Made by a program: the position numbers and the translations under genes | NCBI GenBank assembly: GCA_023846275.1 | Contig: JAIUJO010000227.1 | Location: 464,243 to 528,242 of the forward strand | DNA length: 64,000 nucleotides | Direction: 5' to 3' | Origin: Vanilla planifolia | Lineage: Eukaryota; Streptophyta; Magnoliopsida; Asparagales; Orchidaceae | In this document: one piece after another, positions 1-13,500 of the stretch | How the letters are laid out: each line of letters opens with the position of its first letter | Numbering within the stretch: position 1 is the first letter of the stretch | Notes under the pieces: generated by a model | Database searches by the model: none | What the model saw: the letters and a program-made list of their open reading frames with translations, nothing else | What the model was told of the DNA's origin: nothing

Positions 1-585
1 AATTAACCATCCCTTTCTTTACACTTTTAAATATTTTATTTTCTAAATTTTTTGGATAATTTATGAGATGTTTTTATTTGTACCTAACACTTAAATAGGG
101 ATAATACACATGATCATCTATTATACTAAAATTCAATTTTCTAGTATATTTATCTTATTTCTTCAAATATTTAACTTTAATTATGTCATATTACTATATA
201 ACTCTAAATCTTCTCCAATGTGACCCTTATATGTCTATGATTTGGATTGTTACTTTATTTCAAGTTATCTTATTACTAGTTTGATATATATTTTCTTAAT
301 GTTAGAATAATAATTTTTTATTGTTTATTTTTTATACTTTGTTAATTGGCAGAAATTAAAAACGTCTTAATGAGTTTAAAAATTATTATTGGACTAATCT
401 CAATGAGCTCTATCTAATTAAATATTTAGTTTAATATTTTAAGTATTTTATTATCTTTCATTTTCACATACATTATGAGACATTTAAATTTATGCTTAAT
501 TTAATAATTAATGATATTACACTCAATCTCTTAGTATGTTAGAATGCAACTTTCCTATATAATTTAGATTAAGCATAAGTCATCC
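1..585 (-). repeat. ~410-bp satellite, reverse-oriented monomers (left edge)
   Basis: These bases read as the reverse complement of the monomer that fills 4565-16945 and 24311-49411. Landmarks appear in reverse order: the GAGCTC/TATCTAATT segment near 405-420, the ATGAGACAT segment near 475-485, the TTACACTCAATCTC segment near 518-532 and GAATGCAACTTTCC near 542-555 (reverse of GTTGCATTCC). About one and a half monomers are present and the array continues off the left edge. Similarity is lost at about 585. No coding capacity is expected. Orientation is clear by eye; the exact right boundary is uncertain by tens of bases. Confidence 0.75.
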
Positions 586-1420
586 ACCTTTTTATTCTTT
601 GATCTCACTACACAAAAGTTGTTCGATTGGATCCAATTGCTCTGGTCAATCTTGCTTAATAATAACTCCCTAGCCATTATCGGTCATTACATAGCATTTA
701 TGGAAGTCTTATTTTAAGTTTTTTGGAGAAGCTTTTTAACCTATTATAGTAGCTTTTCAAATAACTATTCTTTTACTTTTTAATGAATATGATCAAAATG
801 TTTTTACTTAAACTTAACCATTATTAGTGGAGTGTTTAGTAAAAATAAACAAGATTTTAATATCTCAAAGAAGTGTTGTGGTATTTTGCTAGTGTAAATT
901 TATCTTAAAAGTGCACAACAAACATAGTACTACTCCAAATTCAAAGCCTAAAACTTCTAAACATCATTTTTTCCATTCTTTTAATAGTTTTGAAGTCATC
1001 ATGTTTTGTTATATTCATTAATAAGTATAAGAAGTTATATATTTTTTATCAGAACTATGTTTATTTACAATAGCTTCATTTTCTATTGGGTTAGGTAACA
1101 TGCCATTTATGAAAGCCTATGTTAAATTGTTTTTATCCAAAAAACTGAGTTGGTGTTGAGCTTTCAAAGTCTTGGGCTATAGTTGAATTGAAAAACATTA
1201 GTAGCTTGGAGGTAAACCAAAAAGAAAAATGTCAAGTGGGTTGAAGGTGAATCGTAAAGAAAAACCTCAAGTCAGTGGTTAATCATAAGAAAAAGCTATA
1301 AGTAGGTTAAAGGTGAACAACATAAACATTTTGATATAATATTTTATTTTTATTATAATTTTCTTAATCAATAAAATTAATAATTAATAAATTTGTATAA
1401 CTAATATAAAATTATGTTTA
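586..1420. other. Non-satellite interruption of the reverse array
   Basis: The satellite landmarks vanish here and return after about 1420. The segment is less A+T-rich at its start (Sau3A/BamHI-like GGATCC near 629) and holds a small degenerate tandem repeat near 1190-1325. I see no terminal inverted repeats, no clear target-site duplication and no protein similarity, so it could be an old insertion or simply older flanking DNA. Its origin is unassigned. Confidence 0.5.
1190..1325 (+). repeat. Degenerate ~35-bp minisatellite, about four units
   Basis: Successive units share the pattern AAAAA-N-CAAGT-GGTTGAAGGTGAATC-GTAAG, for example GTCAAGTGGGTTGAAGGTG near 1230, CTCAAGTCAGTGGTTAATC near 1266 and CTATAAGTAGGTTAAAGGTG near 1295. 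Spacing is about 32-38 bp and units are diverged. It lies inside the block that interrupts the reverse satellite. No function is suggested. Confidence 0.5.
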
Positions 1421-2550
1421 TAAAGAATTATTACGAAATAAATATTATTCAAAGTAACAAAAATTTTTTAAAACCCATAATTATCCCCACTCTTATTGAA
1501 TTCACACACTTACTTTATATCAATATGTCACACTTGATCTCCATAGTATCGTGGATTATAGATTTCTTTTACAATTTATCTAATTTTCTCAAAATTTTTG
1601 CTTTGATTTGGGTATATATGACACTAAATCTCCTCTCATATGAAGTTTATAATGTACTAATTTCACTCATTTAAATTGCTTCAATTTATCTTATTTTTAC
1701 TTTAATAAATATTCAGTCAATATTAAAAAATATTTTATGATTAGTTATGCTAATTTAGAATAAAACTTCATAATAATTTCAATTGAGCTCTCCTTAAGTT
1801 GAAAGAAAAGTTGTTTGACAGGTCCCAATGAACTCTATCTTATTAAATATCATTTTTTAAATTTTTAAACCTTTTATTTTCTAATGTTTTGGCATACTTT
1901 AGAAGTCATTTTGATTCATAAATGATTTTATGATTTAGGAGTTTAAAATTTATCTCTTTAATATTTTTAAATCTATCTTTCTCTTATAATTTAATAAATT
2001 TGTTTGAAATGTTTCACTTTGATTTTGTTATATTATTATGAAAATGCAATTATCATTTCATGTGACATCTATATTACTTTGAGAAAGGATTTATTATTAT
2101 TTATAATTTTTAAAATTTTCCAATTTAGAATAATCCAAAATAAGGTTCAATTTAAATGAAATAAATGCATTTAAACTCTTCTTGATGAGTTTAACCTAAT
2201 TAAATATTCCTTTTTTATATTTTTAATTTTTTATTTCTTAAGGTTTTGGTATGTTTTATGAGATTTTTTGTTCCTATTATTTTAAAATCGATGATTTTAT
2301 ATCAATGTCCGTAGAGTTATGGAATGCAACTTAAATAATGTCACTTTTCTTGAAATATTTTCATTGATCTTGGTTTTTTCCTAATGTAGCTAAAAACTAC
2401 TGTCATGTGATATTTAAATGAAATTAATTTTTTTATATTATATTCCATCAATTTATGTTATTTTTTATTTAATAGTCAAATAATAATTTATTACTATTTA
2501 GATTTATTTATTTCGATAATTCATAGTAATTTGAAATTGGATTGAATCTA
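1421..2550 (-). repeat. ~410-bp satellite, reverse-oriented monomers (second segment)
   Basis: Reverse-complement satellite landmarks return: CACACTTGATCTCC near 1532, the ATGACACTAAATCTCCTCTCAT segment near 1620-1640 (reverse of the box around ATGAGAGGAGA), GAGCTC near 1788 and ATGAACTCTATC near 1829, GCAATTATCATTTC near 2045, and GTAATTTGAAATTGGAT near 2528 (reverse of the segment around GGAATTACTATGAATTACC). This is about two and a half monomers and is strongly diverged. An 86-codon open frame at 1414-1674 lies in this repeat and has no protein features; I do not treat it as a gene. Confidence 0.7.
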
Positions 2551-3900
2551 GAAGAAGAAAATCTCTTTGGACTAAAATAGTTATATTTAATTGACACTAC
2601 TCCCAAGTCAAACAAAACTAATTAGGAAATATCTAAATCATGCAAAAATGAAATGCAAGTAAAATCTTTCTTGAAACCTAAGTATTACTTATGCAGTAGT
2701 GGACTATTAAGGATAATTTATTTTTAACATAAAAATCATAAGTTTAGAAGGAAAAAGTATAATTCGTGATTTAGATAAATGTTTTTAAATTTACTTATTT
2801 TAAATTATATAAGAATATAAAATATGGCCATCATAAGATTTGTTAAATTGATTAGATAATTAAAAAGATAAAACACTTTAATTTTGTGGTAGTGAATTTT
2901 ATAAAACACCTCTTTATGATTATTATAATGAATTTAGAATATGAGAATAATTTATATCTTTTACTTAGTAATTCATGTAACAGTGTGCAATGGAAAGATA
3001 AAAACAAAAAACTAGGTTAGGTAAAATATCAACTTAAAAATGACATGACAGTTAGTATGTATATGGAAAGAGTATATTATTTCTCATGATTTAAATTTGT
3101 TAATTTTTTAATAGAAAAGAGATAATTGAGAAGTTTGTTAATTTGATTTAACAATTTGAAAGATAAAAACATACATGTTGTATTTCATCAGTTAATGACA
3201 AAAACAATTAAGGAAAAAACCTATTGAATAGATGGAGTAATTGATGAATCAAGTGTTAAAAAATAAATAAACTAAAATTACTCAAGTGAAGGGGTGTATG
3301 AAGTAAAAAGTAGTAGAAAGTAGAAGGAGCAAATAAATTTCATTTTTAATATCTCTTATTATTTATTAAATATATGCTTCTATTTTTTCTATTTTTATGA
3401 AAATATTTATATCTTGTCATCATCAAATATGGAAGATTATTAGGTAACCCTTTTGTTTGATGAGACAAGCCTTAAATATTTAGCATTTTGTTTTAATAGG
3501 CAAGTTTAGAATAAAATAGCTTTATTTTTAAATATGAAGACATACATTGTTAAAGAAGATAAATTTATGGTCATCAAAGCACCTTGGAAGTTTCAAAAAA
3601 CTTTAAGGATTGAAAGCATATATGTTAAATTTGAAACAATTTTTATTGTTATAGATTGTTAGCTTATTAATTATAAGGCATATCTCAATTTATCTCACTT
3701 TGAAATCCTAACTGATGTAGGTGATTTCATCATAATTTACTTCATTTAAGAGTTATATTTGATTCCATTTTTTTCACTCAATTGTTTCTTTGATTAAACC
3801 TATTTCTTAATCAAATTTCCAGTTCATTATTAAGTTTTGATTAAATGGGAATTTTAATTATGTCAAATTTTCTTCATTAAAAACTTTAAGTCACATCATA
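2551..3900. other. Unassigned AT-rich DNA between opposite satellite arrays
   Basis: No satellite landmark of either orientation is visible and no protein similarity was found in any frame. The block carries a loose direct repeat: about 2735-2935 resembles about 3050-3215, both containing a CATGATTTA/CGTGATTTA-like start followed by a TTAATTTGATT...AAAGATAAAA-C-AT segment. The repeat offset is about 315 bp. Everything else is low-complexity A/T with nothing I can name. Confidence 0.4.
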
Positions 3901-3903
3901 AGT

Positions 3904-4345
3904 TGTGTGGGAACATAAACATATCAGGCCGAGCTTGCTCGAGTGTGCATTCATAAATGTAGAGATGAAAGAAAGGAAGCAGGTCATGTCAGGGCCTGAA
4001 CTTGGTCTAGGTGTAGTATTAACATAGCTGGAGTAATATGTTTAAAGGGTAACTTTAGATCTCAAATATGATCGATAATCATATAAGCTTACAGTTGAAT
4101 TGGGTGTTGAAATCTTTAAAGCACAAGGGGAAAGACAGCTAAAGTTTGGCAAATATTATGCATGTATGAAGGATTTTATATTGTGAAAACTATTTTTTCA
4201 TTAAGTAATGTGGGACTAACGTCTATCTACCATTCAGTAATTGAAGCACAAATTATTTCTCTTCATCCATTCTTTCATTGCATTGTACCTATTCTATCGA
4301 CAACAAGAGCTTGATTCTTGTCACGAAATTAAATGGCTATGGTTA
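3904..4345 (+). mobile_element. Possible LTR and start of internal region of a Ty1/copia-type element
   Basis: A clearly less AT-rich segment begins TGTGTGGGAACATAAAC near 3904 and ends CTATCGACA near 4302, giving TG...CA ends about 400 bp apart. It contains an AATGTGGGACTAAC motif (near 4207) of the kind seen in plant LTRs. Directly after the CA comes ACAAGAGCTTGATTCTTG, which resembles the TATCAAGAGC primer-binding neighbourhood of plant copia elements, then an ATG (near 4333) opening a short frame beginning MAMVMSEFIKK that soon stops. No second LTR was found, so it is either a 5' end truncated at about 4564 by the satellite or a chance resemblance. Target-site duplications are not evident. 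Confidence 0.35.
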
Positions 4346-4564
4346 TGTCTGAGTTCATCAAAAAAGCTTTGTTTATTTTCACCTTTAGAAATAATCTATC
4401 CTTAATTTAACATCCTAGATTCTCTTGTCTGAATCCTATAATAAAAATCTAGTACTTATTTACCTTTGATGAATTGAGCATCTCAAATCTTGTTTTACTT
4501 GATCGAATGGCCAAGATCAAACCTGCCTTAATGCAAGCATCTAGAACTCATTTGCCTTTATTGT
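4346..4564. other. Unassigned stretch, possibly leftover internal region of the putative copia element
   Basis: Short AT-rich stretch between the putative LTR/primer-binding neighbourhood and the first forward satellite monomer. It contains relatively complex sequence (GATCGAATGGCCAAGATC near 4501) but no readable domain. The boundary with the satellite lies near 4565, where the monomer segment AATAAATTATTGTCTTAAT begins. Confidence 0.4.
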
Positions 4565-7500
4565 GTTTGATAAAAAAAATAAATTATTGTCTTAATATTA
4601 GGTAAAAAATTAAAGTTAAAATAAAGTAAATTTAAGCTGTGTATTCTTACCAAATCAAGGTGCAATAAATGTTACATATGAGAAAAATGTAACTTTCACA
4701 ACAATAAATCCAAATAAAAGAAAAACATTTATAGTAATTAGAGAATTGGTGCAAGATAGTTATGTTCCATGGTACCAAAGAGATTAAGTGTAACATTGTC
4801 AATCATCAAATCTTGTACTAAGCAAAAGGACTCTTAGAGCATGAAAAAACTAATAAAAATAAAATATTTTCAAAAAATTAAAATTTTATTAGATACAGCT
4901 CATCATGACTAATCCAACTAGATTTGTTTTCTTATTATTCAATAATGGTTGGAATAATTACAAATTAGTAAACTAAATAATCATATATAATAATAAAATA
5001 CCATTTTAATATTAATTAAATATATGTTAAAGGTTAATTTGATAAATTGAAGCAATATAATATAAAATTCAAAGCCAAACAATTAAAAAGATAAAATAAA
5101 TTATATAGGAAAGTTGCATTCCATGATAATAAGGTGATGTAGTGTGATATACTCAAATGTCAAATGAACTACAAATCAAAATGTCTCACAAAGTAGTCAA
5201 AATCCCTAGGAAAAAAAGAAAAATATATAAATAAATATTTAATTTGATGCATCACTTCAAGATGACTTTTATTACAATTATTTCATCTAAATTGAACTTT
5301 ATTTCAAAATAAAAAGAAAGTAACTTAAGCAAAAAAAAAGCTTATTAAATTAATATTTATTAAATACATATTAAACCTAAAATAAGATAAATTAAAGCAA
5401 TGTAATGTGACCAAATCCAAGTAATCTAAGGGTTATACTATAGACAATTCAGTGGTTCATTATAATAATATATTAAAATTAAAGCAAAATGTTCGCATAA
5501 ATGAAGTAAATTATAAGAAAAAGATAAACTCCAAGATGTTAAGTATGTCAAGTATAATATCCTTGACTATGGAATTTTTTATGAATAAGAGTCTCATTTA
5601 AAGTAGACAAAACTTTAGTCAAAAAATAATAATATGAAATGAATATTTAATTAATAGTCAAAGTATAAAAGTTTAATAAATAAGATAAATTTTACAAGAA
5701 ACTTGTATCCTGAGATACTAAGAGATCGAGTGTGACATCCTCTATCATCAAATTAGGTATGAATTGAAATATCTAAAAAATTATGGTAAAAATCAAGAAA
5801 GTGAAATTTCTAGAAATAAAAAATGATTATTTAATTAGATGGTACATATTAAGAAAAATACAATGAAATTTGTTTCATCTCAATAATATCTAGTTTAAAT
5901 TAATATGAATTATAAACTTAAATAAGTATGAATAATAATAAATTATAATTTAATGTTTAATAAATTTATGTTAAGTTGAAAATGAGATAAATTAAATTAA
6001 TGTACCATAACCAAGTCAAAGTGATGTAAATGTCATATGATAAGAGAATTAAAATAACATAGTAATATAATAAACCAAAGTAAAAATTCTAAAAAAGTGT
6101 GATAAATCATTTGGGAACTTACATTACATGGTATTGAGAGATTGAATGGAACTTTATCAATTGTTAACTTAGTTATGGCTTCAAAAGTCTCATAAGGTAT
6201 AGCAAAACCCATCGAAAAAAAAAATTTAAAATATAGAGTTGAATATGTAATTTGATAAAGCTCTTTGAGATGAGACCGAAGACATCTACTTCATTTCAAT
6301 TTAACATTGTATGAAACCACAATAAATTAAAAAAATAAATAATAATAAATTATTCGAAATTATTGTTTTAGTATTTAAAAAATATATATTAAATCTATAA
6401 AAAGATAAATATAAGTAATGTAATATTAGAAAATCAAAGTGATGCAAAGGTTACAATAGAGGAGAATTGCAATTTTATAGTGATTGCCTTGGAAAGTTGC
6501 ATTCAATGTTAATAAGAAGATTAAAGTAACTATCTCTATTGTCAAAATATGTACAAATTGAAATATCTCATAAATTATAATAAAACACTAGAAAATAAAA
6601 TATTAAAAAAATATATAATTAATATTTAATTAGAGATACATCATGTAGATGATTTCAAGAATATTTGTTTTGTATTTTCAAACCTTACGAAATTCTATTA
6701 ATTACCAATTTAATTAAGAAAAATAAATACTAAATTATTATTCAAATTTTACATAAATATATAATAAAGCAAGTATGAGATAATATAAAGCAATGTCAGA
6801 TAACCAAATTTAAACGATATAGTGGTCACATAAGAGGAGATGTAGAGTAAAATAGTAATATAACAACATCAAAACAAAATATTAAACAAAAAAATGAGAT
6901 AATTCATATGCAAAGTTGCATTCAAAGAGTCTAAGAAGATCTAATATGATATCCATGTTTATCAAATTTGTGATGATTCAAAATGTCTTACAAAGCACAC
7001 TAAAACTATTGAAAATAATTTTTTTTTAAAAATAAAAATATATAATTAGTTTGGATGGAACATATTGATATGAGTCCAATGCTATTTTGTTTCATCTTTA
7101 TCAAGCCATATTTAGAATTCATATGAATTACCTAATTTAAGGAAACATAAAAACAATAACTTATTGTTGCAATAACAAGTACATATGTACATTAAAGCTA
7201 AAAATAAATAAATTGAAGTAACAAAATATATCCAATTTAAAGAGAAGCATTTGATGGAATAAGATAAATTGCACCTGAAAGTTGCATTAAAAAAATACAA
7301 ACATCAAGTGCAAGAACCTCGACATCGAGTCTTCCATGAATAGAAATTTCTATCTAAGAATGTCAAAATTAATCATAATAAAATATTTAAAAATTAAAAA
7401 AAAAGGATTTTTTATTTGATAGGGCTCTTTGAGAAAAATCCAATGACATTTGTTGTCCTGATAGGTGATTATTTGGAGTTCTTAGAATTTCAAAAATCAA

Positions 7501-10500
7501 ATAAGCATAAATAATAATAAATAAATAATTTAATATTAAGGAAAAATATATTAAAGCCAAGAAAATATAAATAAAAGCAATATAATTCAACAAAATGAAA
7601 GTCATGTAAAGGTCACATGATTAGGCATTTAGAGTGACATAGCAATATAAAAGTTTGAAAGTGAAAGTTTGGAAGATGACATAAATAGTTTGAGAAAGTT
7701 GCATTTCAATTTGCAATATCGATTGAGTGCAACATACTTGATCATCACAACATTGAGAACAAAATTGTCTCAAAATTTTTGCAAAAATTAGAAAACAAAT
7801 ACTTAAAGAAAATTAAAATAAATATCTAATATGATAGGTTTCATCGAGTCAGGTACAATGATATTTGTTGTCTTTAGTAGCCTGCATTAGGAATTAATGT
7901 GAATTAGCATAGTAATTAAACATAATTATTACTTTAATGTTAAGTTAATATATATTTAAATAAAATGAGATAAATTTATTCGTTGTAATACAACTAAATC
8001 ATTTTAAAAAATTTGAAGAAATGAGATCAACTCTATATAGAAGTTGAATACCAAGAAAATAAAGATATTGGATGTAACATCCTCTATTACTAATTCATGT
8101 ACAACTTTAAATCAATTATGGCATGCTAAAACTCAAAAAAATGAAATATTTAGAAATGCATAAACAATATTGGGTTGGATAGTGCTCATCAAGGCGAGTT
8201 CAACAAATTTGTTTCGTCTTAATTAGACTATGTTTGAAATTACACTGAATTACACATGAAAACATAAGTATTATAAATTATTATTTAAATATTAAATAAA
8301 TTGAAATTGATGAAAAAATGAGATAAATTAAAATATTATAATCCAACCAAGTTTAATCAAAGTCAAGGGTACATTATAGAAGAATTAGAGTTTTGAAATA
8401 ACATAACCAAATTGTAGAAAAACATTTCTAGAAGTGAGAAACTTTGTGTAGGAAATTTGCACTCAGGGATACAAAAAAGATTGAGTGTGATATTATCCAT
8501 CATCAAATGATGCCTGAATTACAATGTCTCTTGAAATCTATGAAAATCAACAAAAATAAAAAATTTAAAAATTCTTGAATGAATATTTATCTTCATACAA
8601 CACTTTGAGATATTCTAATGATATTTTTTTGACTTGATTGGAGCTCATTTAAAAATATAGTGTGTTTAAAAAATAATTAAGCATAAAAAATATAAATTAT
8701 TATTCTCATATTAAGCATACATATATATATATGAAGGAGCTAAATTGTAGTAATATAATATAATTAAATCATTGTGAAAGCATTACAAAAATGAGATTAA
8801 TAATTGGGGAAAGTTCAATTGCAAGATACTGACATGATTGTGTGAACATTCTCAATGAAAAAATAAGGATTGATTTGAAATGTTTCATAAATCATGAAAT
8901 GTTTGACAAAATAAATTATTTTAAAAAATAGAATGAAATGTTAATTGAATACAGCTTTTAGAGATCAGTTCAAGGATATTTTTTCCCTCTCGTTCAACCT
9001 TGTTTGGAATTAAAGTGATTTACAAAAAACAAATATGCATAACAAAAGAAATTATGACTTTAAGATTAAGTTAATTTATATTAAAAGTTGAAATGTCTTA
9101 AATTAAAGTGTAATATAACTAAATAAAATCATTTTAAAGATCACATGAGAGGAGATTCAGACATACATGGTATTACAACAAAATTAAAGCAAACAATTTG
9201 AAAGAATGATTTAAAATTTATTACAAGGTTACAACTTATGATACTAATTAGATTTATTGTAATATCCCCAATTATCATAACTTGTATGAATAAAAAATGC
9301 ATCAAAAAGCAAACTAAAACTCACAAAATATAAGTAATAATTGACATAAAAATAAATAGTAAATTAGAAAAAGTATATTTAGTTGAGATTAATGATTGCT
9401 ATTTTGTCTCAATTAGACATTATTTAGAATTATAATGAATTACCAAAATAAAAGAACATAAATAATGATCAATTATTACTTTATCATTTAGTAAATGCAT
9501 ATTAATATTTAATTGAGATAAGTTAAAGCAATGTAATTTGATGAAATCAAAGTGAAAGTTTTGAAAAAAAATGAGATTAATTATAAAGGAAAGATTCATT
9601 CCTAAATATTATGGAGATTGACCGCAATATCCTTGACCTTTAATTAAGAGATAATCAAAAATTTTCCATAAAGCACTTAAAAAGTTGAAAAAATAAAATA
9701 TCTAAGATTATAGAAATAAATTTTTAGTTGTAAGTGCTCATAGAGACAAGTCCAAAGATGATCTTCTCTCTCGTTCAACCTCATTTGGAATTAATGTGAA
9801 GCATAAATTTAAATAATCATAAATAATAAAAAATTATTATTTTAAAGATTAAGAAAATTTATATTAAATTTAAAAAAAGATAAATTGAAATGTAATGTAA
9901 CTAAATCAAATCATTTTAATAGTCACATGAGAAGAGATGGAGAGTTATGTTGTATAACAATAAAATCAAAGAAGAATATTTTAAAAATAAGATAAAATAT
10001 ATGACAAAGTTGTATTCCAAGATACTAATGAGATTTAGTATAATATCATCAATCACTAAAAAATGTACAAGATAAAATGCTACAAAAAGCATACTAAAAT
10101 GCAAAAAAAAATGAAGTATTTATTGACAAAAAGTTAAGTATTTTATTAGATAAGTTTATCGATTCGAGTGTGATGGCTATTATTTTTTCTTGATCTAGCC
10201 CTTTTTAGAATTATAATGAATTTTGAAAATAAGTAAACATAAGTAATAATAAATTATTATTTTCATAAATAATAAATATCTATTAAAGTTGAATTTGTGT
10301 AAATTTGCGCATGAAGTGTAACTAAATCAACGTAATTTAAATTTTACTCCAGAGAAAATTTAGAGATACATAATAATATAACTTTACTAACTAAAAAAGG
10401 TTAGCAAATAAGATAATTTGTATAGAATAATTCATTTTGAAACACTAAGAAGATTTAGTGTGACATAACTAATTGTTAAATTAGGATTGATTCAAATGCG

Positions 10501-13500
10501 TTAGAAAGCATACCAAAACTTTAGAAAATTAAATATTTAAAAATATTGACATTAATATTTTATTTGATAGAGCTCACAAAAATGAGACCAATGAAAATTT
10601 TTTCATCTCAATCAGTCCATGTTTGGATTTATTGTAAATTACAAATAAGAGAAGCATGAATAATAATGTGTTATTCTCTTAATATTAAGCAAATATATTA
10701 AAGATGAAATGAGATAACGTTTATCAATATCATTTAACTAAATGAAAGGAATGTAAATCACACATGAGAAGAGATTCATAGTTATATATTAGTATAGTTA
10801 ATTTGAAGTAAAAACTTTGAATAAATGAGATAAATTGTAATAGAAAATTAAGTTCCAAGAAACTTTGAAGATCGAGTGTGACAACAACAATCTTCAAATC
10901 ATGCATAAATTTAAATAACTTATAAGGCATAGAAAAGCCAAAGAAAATAAATTCTTTTAAAAAATATTAAATTCGGTAAAGCTAGTTAAGAGGAGTCCAA
11001 CAACACTTTTTTGGTCTCAAAAGGCAATCATTTTGAATATTGAAAATTTCCAAAGTAAATTAGTATAAAGGAAAATTAATGGAATTTTTTTATTATGAAA
11101 ATACGTATTGAAGCTCCAATGATATAGTTTTTTACAATGCAATAAACAAAACAAAGAGTTGTAAAGTTTATAACAGACAAGAATTGGAGATTCAAAGTAA
11201 TGTAAACAAATCAAAGTGAAAACATTTAGAAAATAGGAGGTAAAATGTATGTGAATGTTGCATTCAAAGATACAAAGAAGGCTAAATGAAAACTTCTTGA
11301 TCATTAAATAAGTTACAACAAAAATATTATGTAAATAATGCCAAAACCACAAATTCTAAAATATTTTAAAAATATAAAAAAATATAAATTTAATTTGATA
11401 TAGCTTTGCAAGAGTCCAATGAATTTTCTTTAATCATAATCAAAAACCATTTGGAAATGTTACAAATTATCAAGTTAAATAAACTTAAATAATAACAAAT
11501 TATTATTTTAATAATAAATAAATATATATTAAAGCTAAAATAAGATAAATTGAAGAAATATAAAATAACAAAATCAAAGCAAGCTAAAGCTCAAATGAGA
11601 CATGGTTTAATGTAACCAAATAAATGTAAAAATATTTGAAGAAATGAGATAAATTATAGAAGAATATTATATTCCAATATAATAAATAGATCATGTCTAA
11701 TGTTCAAGATTATCATATCAAGTACAAATAAAAATTTCAAGTAAAACCTTACAAAATTAATATCAAATTACATGGAGCTTGTTGATATCAATTGAACAGC
11801 ATTTGATTTGACTTAATATCACTTTTTTTGAATATGCTATGTGTCATTAAATTACATAAGCATAAATGTTAATAAATTGTTATTAATATTAAATAAATAT
11901 ATATTAAAGTTAAAATGAGATAAATTGAAGCTATATTACATAAACAAATAAAAGGAATGTATAAGTGACAAGATAAGAGATTCAGAGATTTTGTGGTAAT
12001 GAAGCAAAATAAAAGAAAAATATTTTAAGAAATGAGATAAACAATAAAGTTAAACTTCAAGATACTAATGAGAACAAGTGTAATATTCCTTTTTGTCAAA
12101 TCATATATGAATTGAATCTCTTGTAAAATTTGGACAAACCGTTAATAATGAAATATTGAAAATTAAGTATATAGAGCTCATTATAGTTTGTATAACGATG
12201 CTAGTTTTATGTTGATTGAATCTCATCTAAACTTTCTAGCAATTACAAAATTAAATAACCATAAATAAAAATAAGTTATTTTTTTAATAATAGATAAATA
12301 TATATAAAGAATATGGAGATTCAATGTAAGTTGTGTGTGGAAGTTACTTTTTAGCAAACTAAGACGATTGAGTTAATATCCTCGAGCATCAAATATGGAG
12401 AAATAGAAAATTTCTCATCAAGCATTTTAATACCCCTTAAAAATGAAGTTTCTAATAACTAAAGAAAAAAAAATTGTTATATCAGCTCGTTCAAGCAAAT
12501 CTAATGATATTTTTTCATCTGAATAAGACCATGATGGAATTACGAGTAAAACAAATTTAACTAAGCGTAAGACATAATTAATTTTTATTAAAAACTTTGT
12601 AAATATATAATGATGTTGAAATAATAAAAGTTGAAGTAATGTAATATAACTAAACTAAGGCAATAAAGAGGCCACATTATTAAATAATAGAGTAACATAA
12701 TAATGTAACAAAACAAATGTAAGACCTTTAAATAAATGATATAAATTATATAAAAAAATTATGTTATAAGATGTAGAGAGATTGGGTGTAGTGCTCCCTA
12801 TCATTAAATTAGGTACAAAAAAAATATATCTTTCAAAGCTCACCAAAACTTTAAAAAATATAGTATTTAAAAATATAGAAATGAATATTTATTTTATAAC
12901 TACATATTGAGACAAGTCCATCGATATTTATTTTGTCTTAACCAAACGTTTTTTGCCATTACTATAAAAATTATATTTAATTAAAAATTAATAATAATAA
13001 ATTATTTTGATATTAACTCAATAAATATTAAAGTTGAAATGAGATAAATTAATGTAATGTAGTTCACAAAATAAATGTGATTCAAAGGATACACGACAAT
13101 AGATACAAAGTCAAATAATAATATAAACTAATAAAAGAGCAAACTATGAAAAAATAAGATAAATAGTGTGAAAAAATTTCATTCCAAAACACAAAAGAGG
13201 TCTAGTGTAATATGACCAATCAAGAAATCAATCCAAATTGCTTTTAAATAATTTCAAACCAATAGAAAATAATATTTCTAAATAAATAAAATGAAAATTT
13301 AATTAGATATAGCTGATCTAGATTATTTTATTGAGGTTTTTTTATCTTGATCGTATCTTCTTTAGAACAATGGTAAATTACCAAAATAGATAACGGTAAA
13401 GAATAAAACCTTTTTTGTTTTACATTTGGTGATAACATTATTTAGCTAAAAAGAGATCAATTTAAGCAATGTAATATAAAAAATAAAGTGATGCAAATGA

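Noticed and set aside
1414-1674. 86-codon plus-strand frame that looks like a small hydrophobic protein
   Set aside because: It lies largely in a reverse-oriented satellite monomer and is composed of low-complexity A/T codons.
7112-12846. Minus-strand frames of 62-111 codons spaced through array A (also 26547-30219, 33250-33441, 40319-40552, 43377-43595, 46451-46642 and 48370-48570 in array B)
   Set aside because: They fall in homologous parts of satellite monomers, are not conserved as proteins between monomers and contain no motif. The monomers accumulate indels that are not multiples of three.
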